Shown here one piece after another: positions 16,913-25,615 of a stretch of DNA of 64,000 nucleotides. Positions within the stretch are counted from its first letter, which is position 1, and each line of letters starts with the position of its first letter. The stretch is from Bacteroidales bacterium UBA5536. GTDB lineage: Bacteria; Bacteroidota; Bacteroidia; Bacteroidales; F082. The notes below the pieces were generated by a model. The model saw only the letters and a list, made by a program, of their open reading frames with translations. It did no database searches and was not told the DNA's origin. The DNA lies in assembly GCA_002426795.1 (NCBI GenBank), contig DINQ01000010.1:1-64000 (forward strand), in the 5' to 3' direction. Both the position numbers and the translations under genes were made by a program.

Positions 16913-18316
16913 CTATTTCAATTCAAAGTGATCACCTGTAGCCGGAATTTCAATGTGTTCGAAGCCATGGTCCTCCAGGTGTTTTTTATAGTCAACCTGC
17001 ACTTCATGATCGCCGTGCACCAGAAAAAGTTTCTTGAGCTTTTTGGGATCCTGGCATTTCAGATATTCAATCATTTCATTGTAGTCACCATGTCCGCTAA
17101 ATGCATCAATCTGAAAAATGTCTGCTTTTACATGGTGCGGTGTTCCAAAGATCGAGATGTCTTTATCCCCACGTAAAATTCTGGCGCCCAAGGTCGATGG
17201 CGCACAGTAACCAACAGCCAAAACTGAGTTTTTCGGGTTGTCGATATTGTTGGCCAGGTGGTGTTTTACGCGCCCGGCTTCCATCATGCCCGATGCCGAG
17301 ATGATGACACAGGGGTCTTTGCTTTCGTTCAGGCGTTTCGAGTCGTTTACATCCTTGATGTAATGCAGGGTGCTAAACCCAAACGGATCCGGATCGGTGA
17401 TCATGACTTCAGCCACTTCCTTGTTGAAACACTCGGTGTGCATTCTGAAAATGTCGGTTGCATTCACTGCCAGTGGGCTGTCAACATAAATGGGGATGCG
17501 GGGCAGTTTGCCTTCGTTGTAGAAGTTGTTGAGCATATACACAACTTCCTGTGTACGGCCGATAGCAAAAGATGGAATAATTAGTTTTCCCTTTTTTTCG
17601 ACGCATGTATAGTTCACCACGCGGAGCAATTCATCTTCGGCGCCTTGTTTGTCCTGATGCAGGCGATTTCCGTAGGTTGATTCGGCGATGAGGTAATCGC
17701 ATTGAGGGAAAGCATTGGGTGGGCTCAACAGGTAATTGTGTGGCCGTCCGATGTCGCCCGTAAAGCCAATCCGGGTCATTTCGCCCAGTTCATCAATCTC
17801 TACGGTTACTGCAGCACTCCCCAGCAGGTGGCCTGTATTGGTGAATTTCACCCTGACATTGTTGTCGATGTAAAATTTTCTGTTGTAGGCTACGCCAATA
17901 AACAGCTCCATACACTGCTGTGCCTCCTGTTTGGTGTAAATGGGCTCAACCGGAGGCAACCCCTGGCGTGCCCGCTTTTTATTGAACCAAATAGTATCAT
18001 GTTCCTGAATAAAACCACTATCGGCCAGCATGATCGAACAGAGGTCGCGTGTGGCGTGCGTACAAATCACCGATCCTCGAAACCCCATATTGTAATAATA
18101 GGGGATAAGTCCCGAATGGTCAATATGGGCGTGGGATAGGATGATGTGATCTATTTTAGACGGATCGATCGGCGTTTTTCGGTTTAATGCGTCTGTCTCA
18201 AGCCCTTTTCCCTGAAATGCTCCGCAATCGAGTAAAATGTTTTTGCCATGTTCGGTGGTGATCAGGTGTTTGCTGCCGGTAACTTCCTGTGCAGCCCCAA
18301 TGAATTGAATTTTCAT
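16913..18316 (-). CDS. Beta-CASP metallo-beta-lactamase (RNase-like)
   Basis: A 467-residue MBL-fold protein of the beta-CASP branch. It has the zinc motif HAHIDH (62-67), further zinc ligands around NTGHLLGSA and FTGDIG, a beta-CASP insert with IIPSFAIGRTQEVVYML and VDSPLA, and a C-terminal RNA-specificity motif (VHGDHE, then a final H). Relatives (CPSF73-like, RNase J-like, YsdB-type) act as nucleases on RNA. The exact substrate cannot be told from the sequence. It stands alone on the minus strand. Confidence 0.88.
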   Translation of the reverse strand: MKIQFIGAAQEVTGSKHLITTEHGKNILLDCGAFQGKGLETDALNRKTPIDPSKIDHIILSHAHIDHSGLIPYYYNMGFRGSVICTHATRDLCSIMLADSGFIQEHDTIWFNKKRARQGLPPVEPIYTKQEAQQCMELFIGVAYNRKFYIDNNVRVKFTNTGHLLGSAAVTVEIDELGEMTRIGFTGDIGRPHNYLLSPPNAFPQCDYLIAESTYGNRLHQDKQGAEDELLRVVNYTCVEKKGKLIIPSFAIGRTQEVVYMLNNFYNEGKLPRIPIYVDSPLAVNATDIFRMHTECFNKEVAEVMITDPDPFGFSTLHYIKDVNDSKRLNESKDPCVIISASGMMEAGRVKHHLANNIDNPKNSVLAVGYCAPSTLGARILRGDKDISIFGTPHHVKADIFQIDAFSGHGDYNEMIEYLKCQDPKKLKKLFLVHGDHEVQVDYKKHLEDHGFEHIEIPATGDHFELK

Positions 18317-18377
18317 AATGAGGAGATTATTTGTGAGATCTATTACCTCAAAGTTAGTGAATATTGAGGCAAAAAAA

Positions 18378-18409
18378 AGCGCCAGACCTTATACATGGGA
18401 TCTGACGCT
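18378..18409 (-). terminator. Terminator of the 18437 lipoprotein gene
   Basis: AGCGCCAGA (18378-18386) pairs with TCTGACGCT (18401-18409) with one mismatch. On the minus strand the stem is followed by a run of eight T. It lies 28 bases after the lipoprotein stop codon. Confidence 0.7.
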
Positions 18410-18436
18410 TGATTTTTGTGAATTCTTAAGAAAAAA

Positions 18437-18934
18437 CTACCTGACAGCTACTTTTTTGCAGCGTTTTTTCAATTGTTTGCTTTTGATCAGTTCGTTTATT
18501 TGCTGTTCGGCATTGTTGAAAGCACTTCTGTTGCCACAATTATACAATTCTTTAAAAGGTTTTTTGTCAAGAATCATTGCCATTAAGCTATCAACTGTTG
18601 GCGCATTTTCGAGATTGTTGTATTGTTCGTATGTCATATCGATGAAAACAGTATTGGGGCCAATACCTCTGTTGTCGAGCCAATAACCTTTGGCCAGCTG
18701 TGTGGGTAACATCAAGGTTTCTCCTTTTTTCAGATCGGAAGGATGCGGATATGAAACTATCTTCTGTTGGTCATCCGATAACCCTACAGGCACCTTGTCG
18801 GTAAAATTGGCGGTTGTTTTGTACACATAAGTTGGTGGACCAGGCGTGAAGGAAGGATTTACAAGTTGTTGTTGCGAGTTGCTGCAGCCAGCAAAAAGCA
18901 AAAGAATAATAGTGACAAGCGCAAGGTTCTTCAT
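18437..18934 (-). CDS. Lipoprotein of unknown function
   Basis: A 165-residue protein with a lipobox LFAGC (Cys17). The mature part contains KVPVGLSDDQQKIVSYPHP, a segment that looks like the start of a conserved Bacteroidota domain, then GYWLDNRGIGPNTVFIDMTYEQY, and a strongly basic C-terminus. I cannot give a function. It is flanked by terminators on both sides and appears to be a single-gene transcript. Confidence 0.6.
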   Translation of the reverse strand: MKNLALVTIILLLFAGCSNSQQQLVNPSFTPGPPTYVYKTTANFTDKVPVGLSDDQQKIVSYPHPSDLKKGETLMLPTQLAKGYWLDNRGIGPNTVFIDMTYEQYNNLENAPTVDSLMAMILDKKPFKELYNCGNRSAFNNAEQQINELIKSKQLKKRCKKVAVR

Positions 18935-18955
18935 GGTTTGGTTTTTTGCAAAGAT

Positions 18956-18997
18956 AAAAAAGCGGGGAGCGCAAACAAACAGGCTCCCCGCAAAAAA
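18956..18997 (-). terminator. Strong terminator after lipoprotein gene
   Basis: GCGGGGAGC (18962-18970) and GCTCCCCGC (18983-18991) form a perfect 9-bp GC-rich stem with A runs on one side and T runs on the other in either orientation. It lies just past the stop codon at 19007 and may also stop transcription arriving from the left. Confidence 0.85.
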
Positions 18998-19006
18998 CTG
19001 GTTGGG

Positions 19007-19498
19007 TTAATAATTCACTGATCCGGTTGCCGAAACAGTCTGTTCGTTGTAATATCCTTTGGCTGTGACGTTAAATGTGGCTTTAAATGAGGTCGCGCTC
19101 ATCTGAGTGATGGTGACTGTGCCGCTCACACTATTGAAAAACTCTTCGTTACTTCCGTGAAAGCCCACCTGCACGAAGCCCGGATTGTCATTCCCTACCT
19201 GGAAAGTGCCAACTACTGGTGTGTCGCCACTACCTGATGAGCCTACCCTGACAAACAACATCACCGACTCTGCACCATTGTTAGCAACCACGTTTATTTC
19301 CACATAGTCGGTGTATTTATACTGTGTCACTTCTGTCAGACAATAATTTCCTGAAACAGCGCCTGATACTGTTACCTGTCCCGGTCCATTGCATCCAGCA
19401 GGTTCATTGGGGTCATCTTTTTTCTGACAGGCAGATACAAGCAGTATAAAACTAGCCAAAAGCAACAGGCTCCATGATGTTAAAACTTTGATTTTCAT
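19007..19498 (-). CDS. Lipoprotein next to C10 protease, possible inhibitor
   Basis: A 163-residue lipoprotein (lipobox LVSAC, Cys24) with an all-beta-looking mature part rich in Thr, Val and Gly, and two cysteines (about 36 and 53). It starts 19 bases after the C10 protease gene with no terminator between, so the two are likely co-transcribed. In Bacteroides, C10 proteases are often paired with small beta-barrel inhibitors or Spi-like proteins. An inhibitor role is an inference from position and size only; no motif proves it. Confidence 0.6.
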   Translation of the reverse strand: MKIKVLTSWSLLLLASFILLVSACQKKDDPNEPAGCNGPGQVTVSGAVSGNYCLTEVTQYKYTDYVEINVVANNGAESVMLFVRVGSSGSGDTPVVGTFQVGNDNPGFVQVGFHGSNEEFFNSVSGTVTITQMSATSFKATFNVTAKGYYNEQTVSATGSVNY

Positions 19499-19517
19499 TT
19501 CTTTGATTTTAGTTAAT

Positions 19518-22076
19518 TTATTTGATTTTGATGATTTGATAAATTTCTTTCACTTGTGGTCCTTGCAATTCGATGGTATACACTCCATCGGGAAGTTGAC
19601 CGATGTTTATTTGAGGTGCGGTTTGTATGGTTTTGCTAACCAATGGGTTTGTAATCATTGCGCCAGAAGCGTCAAATATCCTGATAGATTCAAGAGGTAA
19701 TTGTTCTTCATTCCGGATGCGCACAATATCTGTTGCCGGATTGGGATAAACTGAAAGCTGGTTTTCTTTGAGGTCGGATGTTCCTAGTGGTGCGCGGCTG
19801 ATTTGCATATCGAGCAGATAGGTTCCTGTTTCGCCCAGGAAATAGGGGGCAACCAGGAAGTAAACATCACCACCATTTTGCAGCACAATGTTACCGGGCA
19901 TCACATCATCGAAAGTGCCAACCCAGGCCAATCCCAGGTTGTAAGACCACAATACATCGTTGGTGTATTGCTGGCCGTTGCCGCTGTTGTATGAATCGTG
20001 AACCCTGCAGTTGATGGTGTATGAGTAGCCATTTTGCAGCTGTATTTTATAGCAATCGTAGTCGGTACCAATGTGGTTGTTACTTCCGGGGGTGCTTGCC
20101 GAACTGGTGTTGTTTTGCCATGTGAGTGGCAAGAGTCTGGCTGAAGTGGTGTGGTTATTGGGCTCGTATACGTCCTCCTGCAACGCCGCTTCGCGCACGA
20201 CCACCTGAATGGGATTTTCGTAGTTGGTAGAACCAGTGATTTCCCAGTCGCCACCAGTCCATTTGTGCAACAAAGCCAGATAATAAGTTCCGGGAGACAA
20301 TGAAATGCCACTCGTCTCGAACCAGACATTGTAATAGAATCCGCCTTCCATCGTCACATTGTTGATGGCATCGATTGTTTGTGCAAAGCTGCCATCCAAA
20401 TTGTATAGCGATAAGTCGAGGGTTCCTGTAAAGGTAGAAGTACCATAATTGGCCACATCTACATCTACCCGAAAGTTTTGGTTCTGTGTGATACTCTGGC
20501 CCGTTGAAATCACAAAACCGCTGTATAGTTCAATCGGGTTACTGTTTGTGACGGACATGGGAACAAGATTCATATAGTCACCATTACCCACAGTATTCCA
20601 ATCACTTCCGTTTGGACGGTAAAGAATGCCTACGAAATAATTTCCAGGCAAGAGTGAACTCATTCCTGTAGTGCTAAAAGTCAAACCATTCGTGAAATGC
20701 GTTTGTGGCTCCATGGTATAGCCCTGTAATATTTGTACAAAGTCGACGGGATTATAGTTGTTATCGAAGACCAATGCGCCAAAATCTCCTGAGAATGAAG
20801 TTGTACCGATATTGGCAATGTCTGTTGTCACAGCAAAACCTTGTCCGATGTTTATCGGGTTTGGTGAAACAGAAACAGAAGCGTACAAAACCAGGTTGTC
20901 GTCATTTGATCCGCCCCCTGATGCAGGCACAACCCCAATCAATGCCTGGTGACCTGAATTATATCCGCCACTGCCACCGCCAGTGCCTGTACCTCCCGGA
21001 TTCAAGGCATCAATGGCAAAATAGCCGTCGTAATAGCCACTCCAGCCCCAGTTGAAGTGAAAGAAGTTGCTATTGTTGTAACCATCGCACACAAAGGCAT
21101 GGCCACCTCCCGATCCGAATCCGGCGTAGAGGACAGGTCTTCCAGCATCCAGTTCACCCTTGATCATACCGACCCATTGTGCAGTAGTGTAATTATTGTC
21201 GCGTTTTTCGCCATGCAAACTGGTGCTGTACCCAAAATAATTTTTCAGGGCGCTTTCAGAACAGTTTGGGTCATCATCCTCAACCACCCAGGCCCCGCTT
21301 ACTTCGGGGCTGTAATCCATATTCACACTCACGCCGCAGTGGTACATCAGCGTGGCAACAGCTGAATTTGAACTCGTAACATTGTTCGGCATGGCCGACC
21401 AGTTGTAAGTTGTAGCCCCAAAATTTGCCGAAAGTGTGCCGTATGTCTGGTGATTGTATGAGTGCATGCCTGTTCCCTGTGCCGGATAATTCCAGTATTT
21501 CATCACTTGTGCCATTGCGGTGGCAACGCAGCCTGTAACCGAACCTCCGGGACATTGTGCATTGTAATATGGGGATTGATCCCATGTAGTTGTAAGCAAA
21601 GGGTTTACGGCACGTTCAGGCTTGGGGAAGCGATTGTTTAGCAGCATATCCCAGCTCAAACTGGCTTCTTCCGAAGCTGATAAGCCATTCGAAATCGCAA
21701 AGCTGATTTGCTTTTTGTATCCTTCGATCCATTTTTGAAATGCATAAGGTTGGTCTGTATCCTGCCAACTAGCCTGGCTGCTGTAGCCCAAAATTGCATT
21801 GGCTACATCATCGCCGGCCACAATAACAAAACCGTTTTCTGAAATATCGAAAACATACATGATGGTGTGATCCTGAGGTTGCCCGTAAAAAAATGGATCT
21901 TCAATCTGACTAATCATAGTTGCCGCGAGCGTAATTTCCGGGCTTTCAATGGAGGTTTGCTGTGCTGAAACGAAAGTTTTTGCTACCTGTTTAGCTTTTT
22001 CGGGACTCACATTCTTCGAAAAGCCTGGGATGGTCATCAGACAGGCAAGTATCAGGAGGAGGATGATTTTTTTCAT
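19518..22076 (-). CDS. C10-family cysteine protease with T9SS domain
   Basis: An 852-residue streptopain-family (C10) protease. After a signal peptide comes a Spi/pro-domain (about 20-140), then the mature peptidase (about 165-380) with nucleophile C183 in TGCVATAMAQ and catalytic H326 in GGGHAFVCDGY. Next come two similar beta-sandwich repeats (about 395-510 and 515-630), a PPC-type module (about 640-760) and a C-terminal T9SS sorting domain with VYPNPATDIV. It is predicted to be secreted as a zymogen and activated by removal of the pro-domain. It is upstream of a small lipoprotein in the same operon. Confidence 0.9.
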   Translation of the reverse strand: MKKIILLLILACLMTIPGFSKNVSPEKAKQVAKTFVSAQQTSIESPEITLAATMISQIEDPFFYGQPQDHTIMYVFDISENGFVIVAGDDVANAILGYSSQASWQDTDQPYAFQKWIEGYKKQISFAISNGLSASEEASLSWDMLLNNRFPKPERAVNPLLTTTWDQSPYYNAQCPGGSVTGCVATAMAQVMKYWNYPAQGTGMHSYNHQTYGTLSANFGATTYNWSAMPNNVTSSNSAVATLMYHCGVSVNMDYSPEVSGAWVVEDDDPNCSESALKNYFGYSTSLHGEKRDNNYTTAQWVGMIKGELDAGRPVLYAGFGSGGGHAFVCDGYNNSNFFHFNWGWSGYYDGYFAIDALNPGGTGTGGGSGGYNSGHQALIGVVPASGGGSNDDNLVLYASVSVSPNPINIGQGFAVTTDIANIGTTSFSGDFGALVFDNNYNPVDFVQILQGYTMEPQTHFTNGLTFSTTGMSSLLPGNYFVGILYRPNGSDWNTVGNGDYMNLVPMSVTNSNPIELYSGFVISTGQSITQNQNFRVDVDVANYGTSTFTGTLDLSLYNLDGSFAQTIDAINNVTMEGGFYYNVWFETSGISLSPGTYYLALLHKWTGGDWEITGSTNYENPIQVVVREAALQEDVYEPNNHTTSARLLPLTWQNNTSSASTPGSNNHIGTDYDCYKIQLQNGYSYTINCRVHDSYNSGNGQQYTNDVLWSYNLGLAWVGTFDDVMPGNIVLQNGGDVYFLVAPYFLGETGTYLLDMQISRAPLGTSDLKENQLSVYPNPATDIVRIRNEEQLPLESIRIFDASGAMITNPLVSKTIQTAPQINIGQLPDGVYTIELQGPQVKEIYQIIKIK

Positions 22077-22200
22077 GGTTTCCGGATTTTGGTCTATGCC
22101 AAGATACGTGCTTGATCATGAAAAATGCAACTGAGAAGGTGTTTTGTCGGGGTTGGTTGATTAAATGCCCGCTTATGTTTATAATTTGCAGCATTTGAAT

Positions 22201-22236
22201 AAAAAAAGCCGGCTCGTTTTTTGGAGCCGGCTTTTG
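22201..22236 (-). terminator. Terminator of the left Sus operon
   Basis: GCCGGCTC (22208-22215) pairs with GAGCCGGC (22224-22231), with A-run and T-run flanks. On the minus strand it lies 17 bases after the stop codon of the SusE-like gene. Confidence 0.85.
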
Positions 22237-22252
22237 TATTGCAGAATTTAGT

Positions 22253-23386
22253 CTAATTAGCTGTTATACTGTAAGTAAGCGTATTGGTGTTTACACTGAT
22301 GGTGTAATTACCTGCATCGGCAGGAGCAGGAATAGCTATTGGGTCTGGTGTCGCTTCATCAGGACGGTAAACGAGCGGCCCTTCTGTTGCAGTTCCGGTT
22401 TCATCTGTGCCGTATTGAGGCGCCCATTGTCCCAATGTGACAATAAACTTGATGTTTCCTCCACCGGGCAAATCGAGCGTAAGACTGTATTCACCAGCGG
22501 TTCCGTTCATCGGAAGCGCAGCTGCATTGTCCCATCCGGCCGGAGTGCCATCGCCGAGCATATATAGCTCTGGGTTGGGCATTCCAATGGTGTAGGTAAG
22601 CAGTGCGGTGTCGACAGTAATTTTGTATTCGCCAGTGGTTGCTGGAGCCGGAATTGCTGCCGGGTCAGCCGTTGCTTCGTCAGGACGATATACCAATGGT
22701 CCGCCTTCGGCAGTGCCGGTCTCATCTGTTCCCCATTGTGGAGCCCATGCGCCCAGCTGTGAGATGAATTTCACGTATCCACCAGCTGTCAGGGTGCTTA
22801 CAATGCTGTAAACGCTGCCGCCTTCATAGGTCATTTCAAGCGCGGCATTGTTGTCCCAACCGGCAAGTGTACCGTCACCCAGCATATAAATAGGTTTCAC
22901 AACCACCACATCGCTGTAAGGGGTGATAGTGAGCTTAACGGTTGGTGAAGTCACGCTTTCATAACTATCCACATCAATTACAAACGAAACCACCCTGAAG
23001 TAAATGTCGTGGGCTTCACCGGTTGATAAACCAGCGGCAACCAGTTTTTGGTTCATGGCGCCAACAGTAATGCTGTAATAGGTGGTATCTGCGCTCTGTA
23101 GTGTCAATGGACTTTCAAAGGTATTGCCCGTGACATCCATCTGCAGGATGTATTTCACGTCGCCGATGTTTGGAAGATTGTATACTGTTGGGGTCCATTC
23201 AAAGGCAGTCAGCATGTTGCCTGAATTGTCAGCTGTAAGTACGAAGCTGGCACCATCAGTTGGAGAGGTAAACGCAGGGAGCGTGGTGAGTCCTGCATTC
23301 AATACGGGGTCTTTTTCGTCCTTAGTGCAGGATTGAATCAGCACAAGGGCGAGCAGACTTATCATTAAAACGAGTGTTTTTTTCAT
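22253..23386 (-). CDS. susE: SusE-like starch-binding lipoprotein
   Basis: A 377-residue outer-membrane lipoprotein (lipobox LIQSC, Cys20). The N-terminal part (about 30-160) is an FnIII-like SusE domain. Two C-terminal starch-binding modules follow (about 165-270 and 272-377), each with YMLGDG...GWDN and KFI...LG.WAPQ(W/Y)GTD, whose tryptophans are the likely sugar-stacking residues. It is the third gene of the operon susC-susD-susE (18 bases after susD) and should help hold alpha-glucan at the cell surface. Confidence 0.88.
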   Translation of the reverse strand: MKKTLVLMISLLALVLIQSCTKDEKDPVLNAGLTTLPAFTSPTDGASFVLTADNSGNMLTAFEWTPTVYNLPNIGDVKYILQMDVTGNTFESPLTLQSADTTYYSITVGAMNQKLVAAGLSTGEAHDIYFRVVSFVIDVDSYESVTSPTVKLTITPYSDVVVVKPIYMLGDGTLAGWDNNAALEMTYEGGSVYSIVSTLTAGGYVKFISQLGAWAPQWGTDETGTAEGGPLVYRPDEATADPAAIPAPATTGEYKITVDTALLTYTIGMPNPELYMLGDGTPAGWDNAAALPMNGTAGEYSLTLDLPGGGNIKFIVTLGQWAPQYGTDETGTATEGPLVYRPDEATPDPIAIPAPADAGNYTISVNTNTLTYSITAN

Positions 23387-23404
23387 TTTTTTTTGATCAA
23401 GCTG

Positions 23405-25597
23405 TTAATAATCTTTGTTTTGAACCAGATTCGGGTTGGCGCCGATATCAGATGAAGGAATTGGGTAGAGGTTGAGGTGTGCTGAGGTTGCAGTTCCTTC
23501 CGGTACTTTTCCTTTCCATGGCCAGTGATAGTCACCAGTTGTGAATTTGCCAAAGCGAATCAGGTCGGTACGTCGGTGCCCTTCCCAGTACAATTCCCGT
23601 GAACGTTCGTCAAGAATAAAGGGCAAGGTGAGTTCCGAAGCAGTGATATTTCCGCTGGCATCGCCAAATGCACGCGTACGAACCATGTTTACATAGGTCA
23701 AGGCTTCTGCTGTGCTTCCACCGCCATTGAGTGCTGCTTCGGCATACATCAGATACACGTCTGCCAACCTGAACATAGGAAAGTCGGTATCGACAAAATC
23801 AAGATCGACGCCACCAACACCTTCGCTGGTTACATTTTTAAATTTCGTAACAGCCCAGCCGTTTTTGAAATCTCCAATATCTTCAATTTCAAGACTTTGA
23901 CCTTCGTTGAAGAACATGGCACGCTTATCAAAGCTGCCCCTGACAACGGTGTAAGTATAATCAGGCGCACCGAGTTTGAGCGTGATAATATAAGCGCCGG
24001 GATCAGCAATCGGGATGTTGGCGCCGCCATATTCGAGAATGCCATCTGCGCCGTCGTCGCCCAGGTTGATGTCCCAACCATCGTTGGCGCGGAATTTAAA
24101 CTCACCGGCAACCATATCAATTACGGCATGAAGCAGTTTGGTATCCGGATCGTAACTCATGTTTTCGTCAGTATCCCATCCGCCGGCCGTTGCAGATCCA
24201 ATAATGCCCCAGTCAGTGGCCACAATGGTATATGTGAGTGCATTCAAATCGACATTCACCTTGTAAATGCCATCTTCGGCAACCAGAATATTGGCGCCAT
24301 TTGGCTCAAGAATGCCATCTGCACCATCATCACCATAGTTGATATCCCAGCCTGGGCCATCGGTAAATTTGAATTCGGTGCCTGCCGGGAAATAGAAATA
24401 ACCTTCGTAGTTTCCATCGCTTAAAACGGAAGCAATTACAGTTTCTGGATTTGTTGGATCCCAATCCTGATAGGAACCCGGGACGTACAATACTGGATAC
24501 TCAGCTGTTTGCTTGGGTGGAACAGGTGATACCAGCATGCCTTTTGTGGCATCGGGGTAAAATTTCTGGACCAGGGCTTTGGTAGTGCGCAAACCACCCC
24601 AACCACCATTCACGCCAAAGTCGCCAGGAGTCATATCACCACCAATCGCAGCGTGAATAATGAAAGTGGTTCCGCCGTAAGTTTTGGTGAATGTACCGTC
24701 GAAGTTGACCGTGAAAATGGTTTCGTTCAGATGGTCGTTATCGGCCAGGAACAGCCTTTCATATTCGGGCTCCAGTGAGTAGCCGGCATTGATGATTCGT
24801 GTGCAATATTCGGCGCAGTCAGCATACCTGGGCTGACCAGTATATACTTCTGCATTCAGATACAATTTGGCGAGCAACATCCAAACTGCTCCTTTGTCGG
24901 CACGGCCATACTCATTGGTGCGTGCATCCATCATCTGCGACTCGATAGCCAGTAATTCTGATTCAACAAACCCGAACAAAGCAGTGCGCTGAATCTGCTG
25001 AGGGAAGAAAGCGCCAACTTTGTCCTGATCGGTTACGAAAGGCACATTGCCAAACAAATCGAGTGCATGCCAGTAGCTCAAAGCACGCAGGAAACGGGCT
25101 TCAGCCCTGTAATAACCAATCTCGGTTCTGAGGTCTCCACTTACGCCTCTTTCATCGAGTTTCGCATCTGTTGTTTCGCGGATAAACTCATTGGTAAGTG
25201 AAATCTGGTAGAAAATACGATAATACATGGCTGAGATAAATACATCGCCAGGCCCCCATGTCTGCCAGTGAAAGTCTTTGATCGTCTGGTCATTCCAGCC
25301 AATCACAGTCTCATCGGTCGGCAGTTGCTGATGATAAAAATAGGCGCGAAGATATTGACCGAAGCCTTCGTCAATTCCACTGATGTCAGCCATTCCGGCA
25401 GGACCTTGCTGCCCTGAAACAGCCAGGCCGGCATACACCTTAGCCAGAATTTGTTTATAGGCGGCAGGATCGTCAAACACCTGCGCCGAGGTCGTTTCAT
25501 CTTTGTCGAGCGGGATGGTATCAAGGTCTTTGATACAGGAGGTAATCGAAAACAGCATCCCGGCCAGTATGATTAAAATTAATTTATAGTTTTTCAT
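23405..25597 (-). CDS. susD: SusD-like lipoprotein with inserted SusE/F modules
   Basis: A 730-residue surface lipoprotein (lipobox SITSC, Cys21), long for SusD proteins (usually 500-600). The N-terminal TPR-like SusD core (about 30-350) and the C-terminal SusD part (about 555-730, ending SSDIGANPNLVQNKDY) are separated by about 185 extra residues (367-552). That insert holds two repeats, each with a W-D/G-W...F-K-F...GWDIN(Y/L)GDDGADGILE pattern, related to the module near residue 165 of the 620-residue SusF-like protein at 30931. It is expected to pair with the SusC immediately upstream. Confidence 0.9.
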   Translation of the reverse strand: MKNYKLILIILAGMLFSITSCIKDLDTIPLDKDETTSAQVFDDPAAYKQILAKVYAGLAVSGQQGPAGMADISGIDEGFGQYLRAYFYHQQLPTDETVIGWNDQTIKDFHWQTWGPGDVFISAMYYRIFYQISLTNEFIRETTDAKLDERGVSGDLRTEIGYYRAEARFLRALSYWHALDLFGNVPFVTDQDKVGAFFPQQIQRTALFGFVESELLAIESQMMDARTNEYGRADKGAVWMLLAKLYLNAEVYTGQPRYADCAEYCTRIINAGYSLEPEYERLFLADNDHLNETIFTVNFDGTFTKTYGGTTFIIHAAIGGDMTPGDFGVNGGWGGLRTTKALVQKFYPDATKGMLVSPVPPKQTAEYPVLYVPGSYQDWDPTNPETVIASVLSDGNYEGYFYFPAGTEFKFTDGPGWDINYGDDGADGILEPNGANILVAEDGIYKVNVDLNALTYTIVATDWGIIGSATAGGWDTDENMSYDPDTKLLHAVIDMVAGEFKFRANDGWDINLGDDGADGILEYGGANIPIADPGAYIITLKLGAPDYTYTVVRGSFDKRAMFFNEGQSLEIEDIGDFKNGWAVTKFKNVTSEGVGGVDLDFVDTDFPMFRLADVYLMYAEAALNGGGSTAEALTYVNMVRTRAFGDASGNITASELTLPFILDERSRELYWEGHRRTDLIRFGKFTTGDYHWPWKGKVPEGTATSAHLNLYPIPSSDIGANPNLVQNKDY

Positions 25598-25615
25598 GTT
25601 AGCTAGTCTTTAAGG

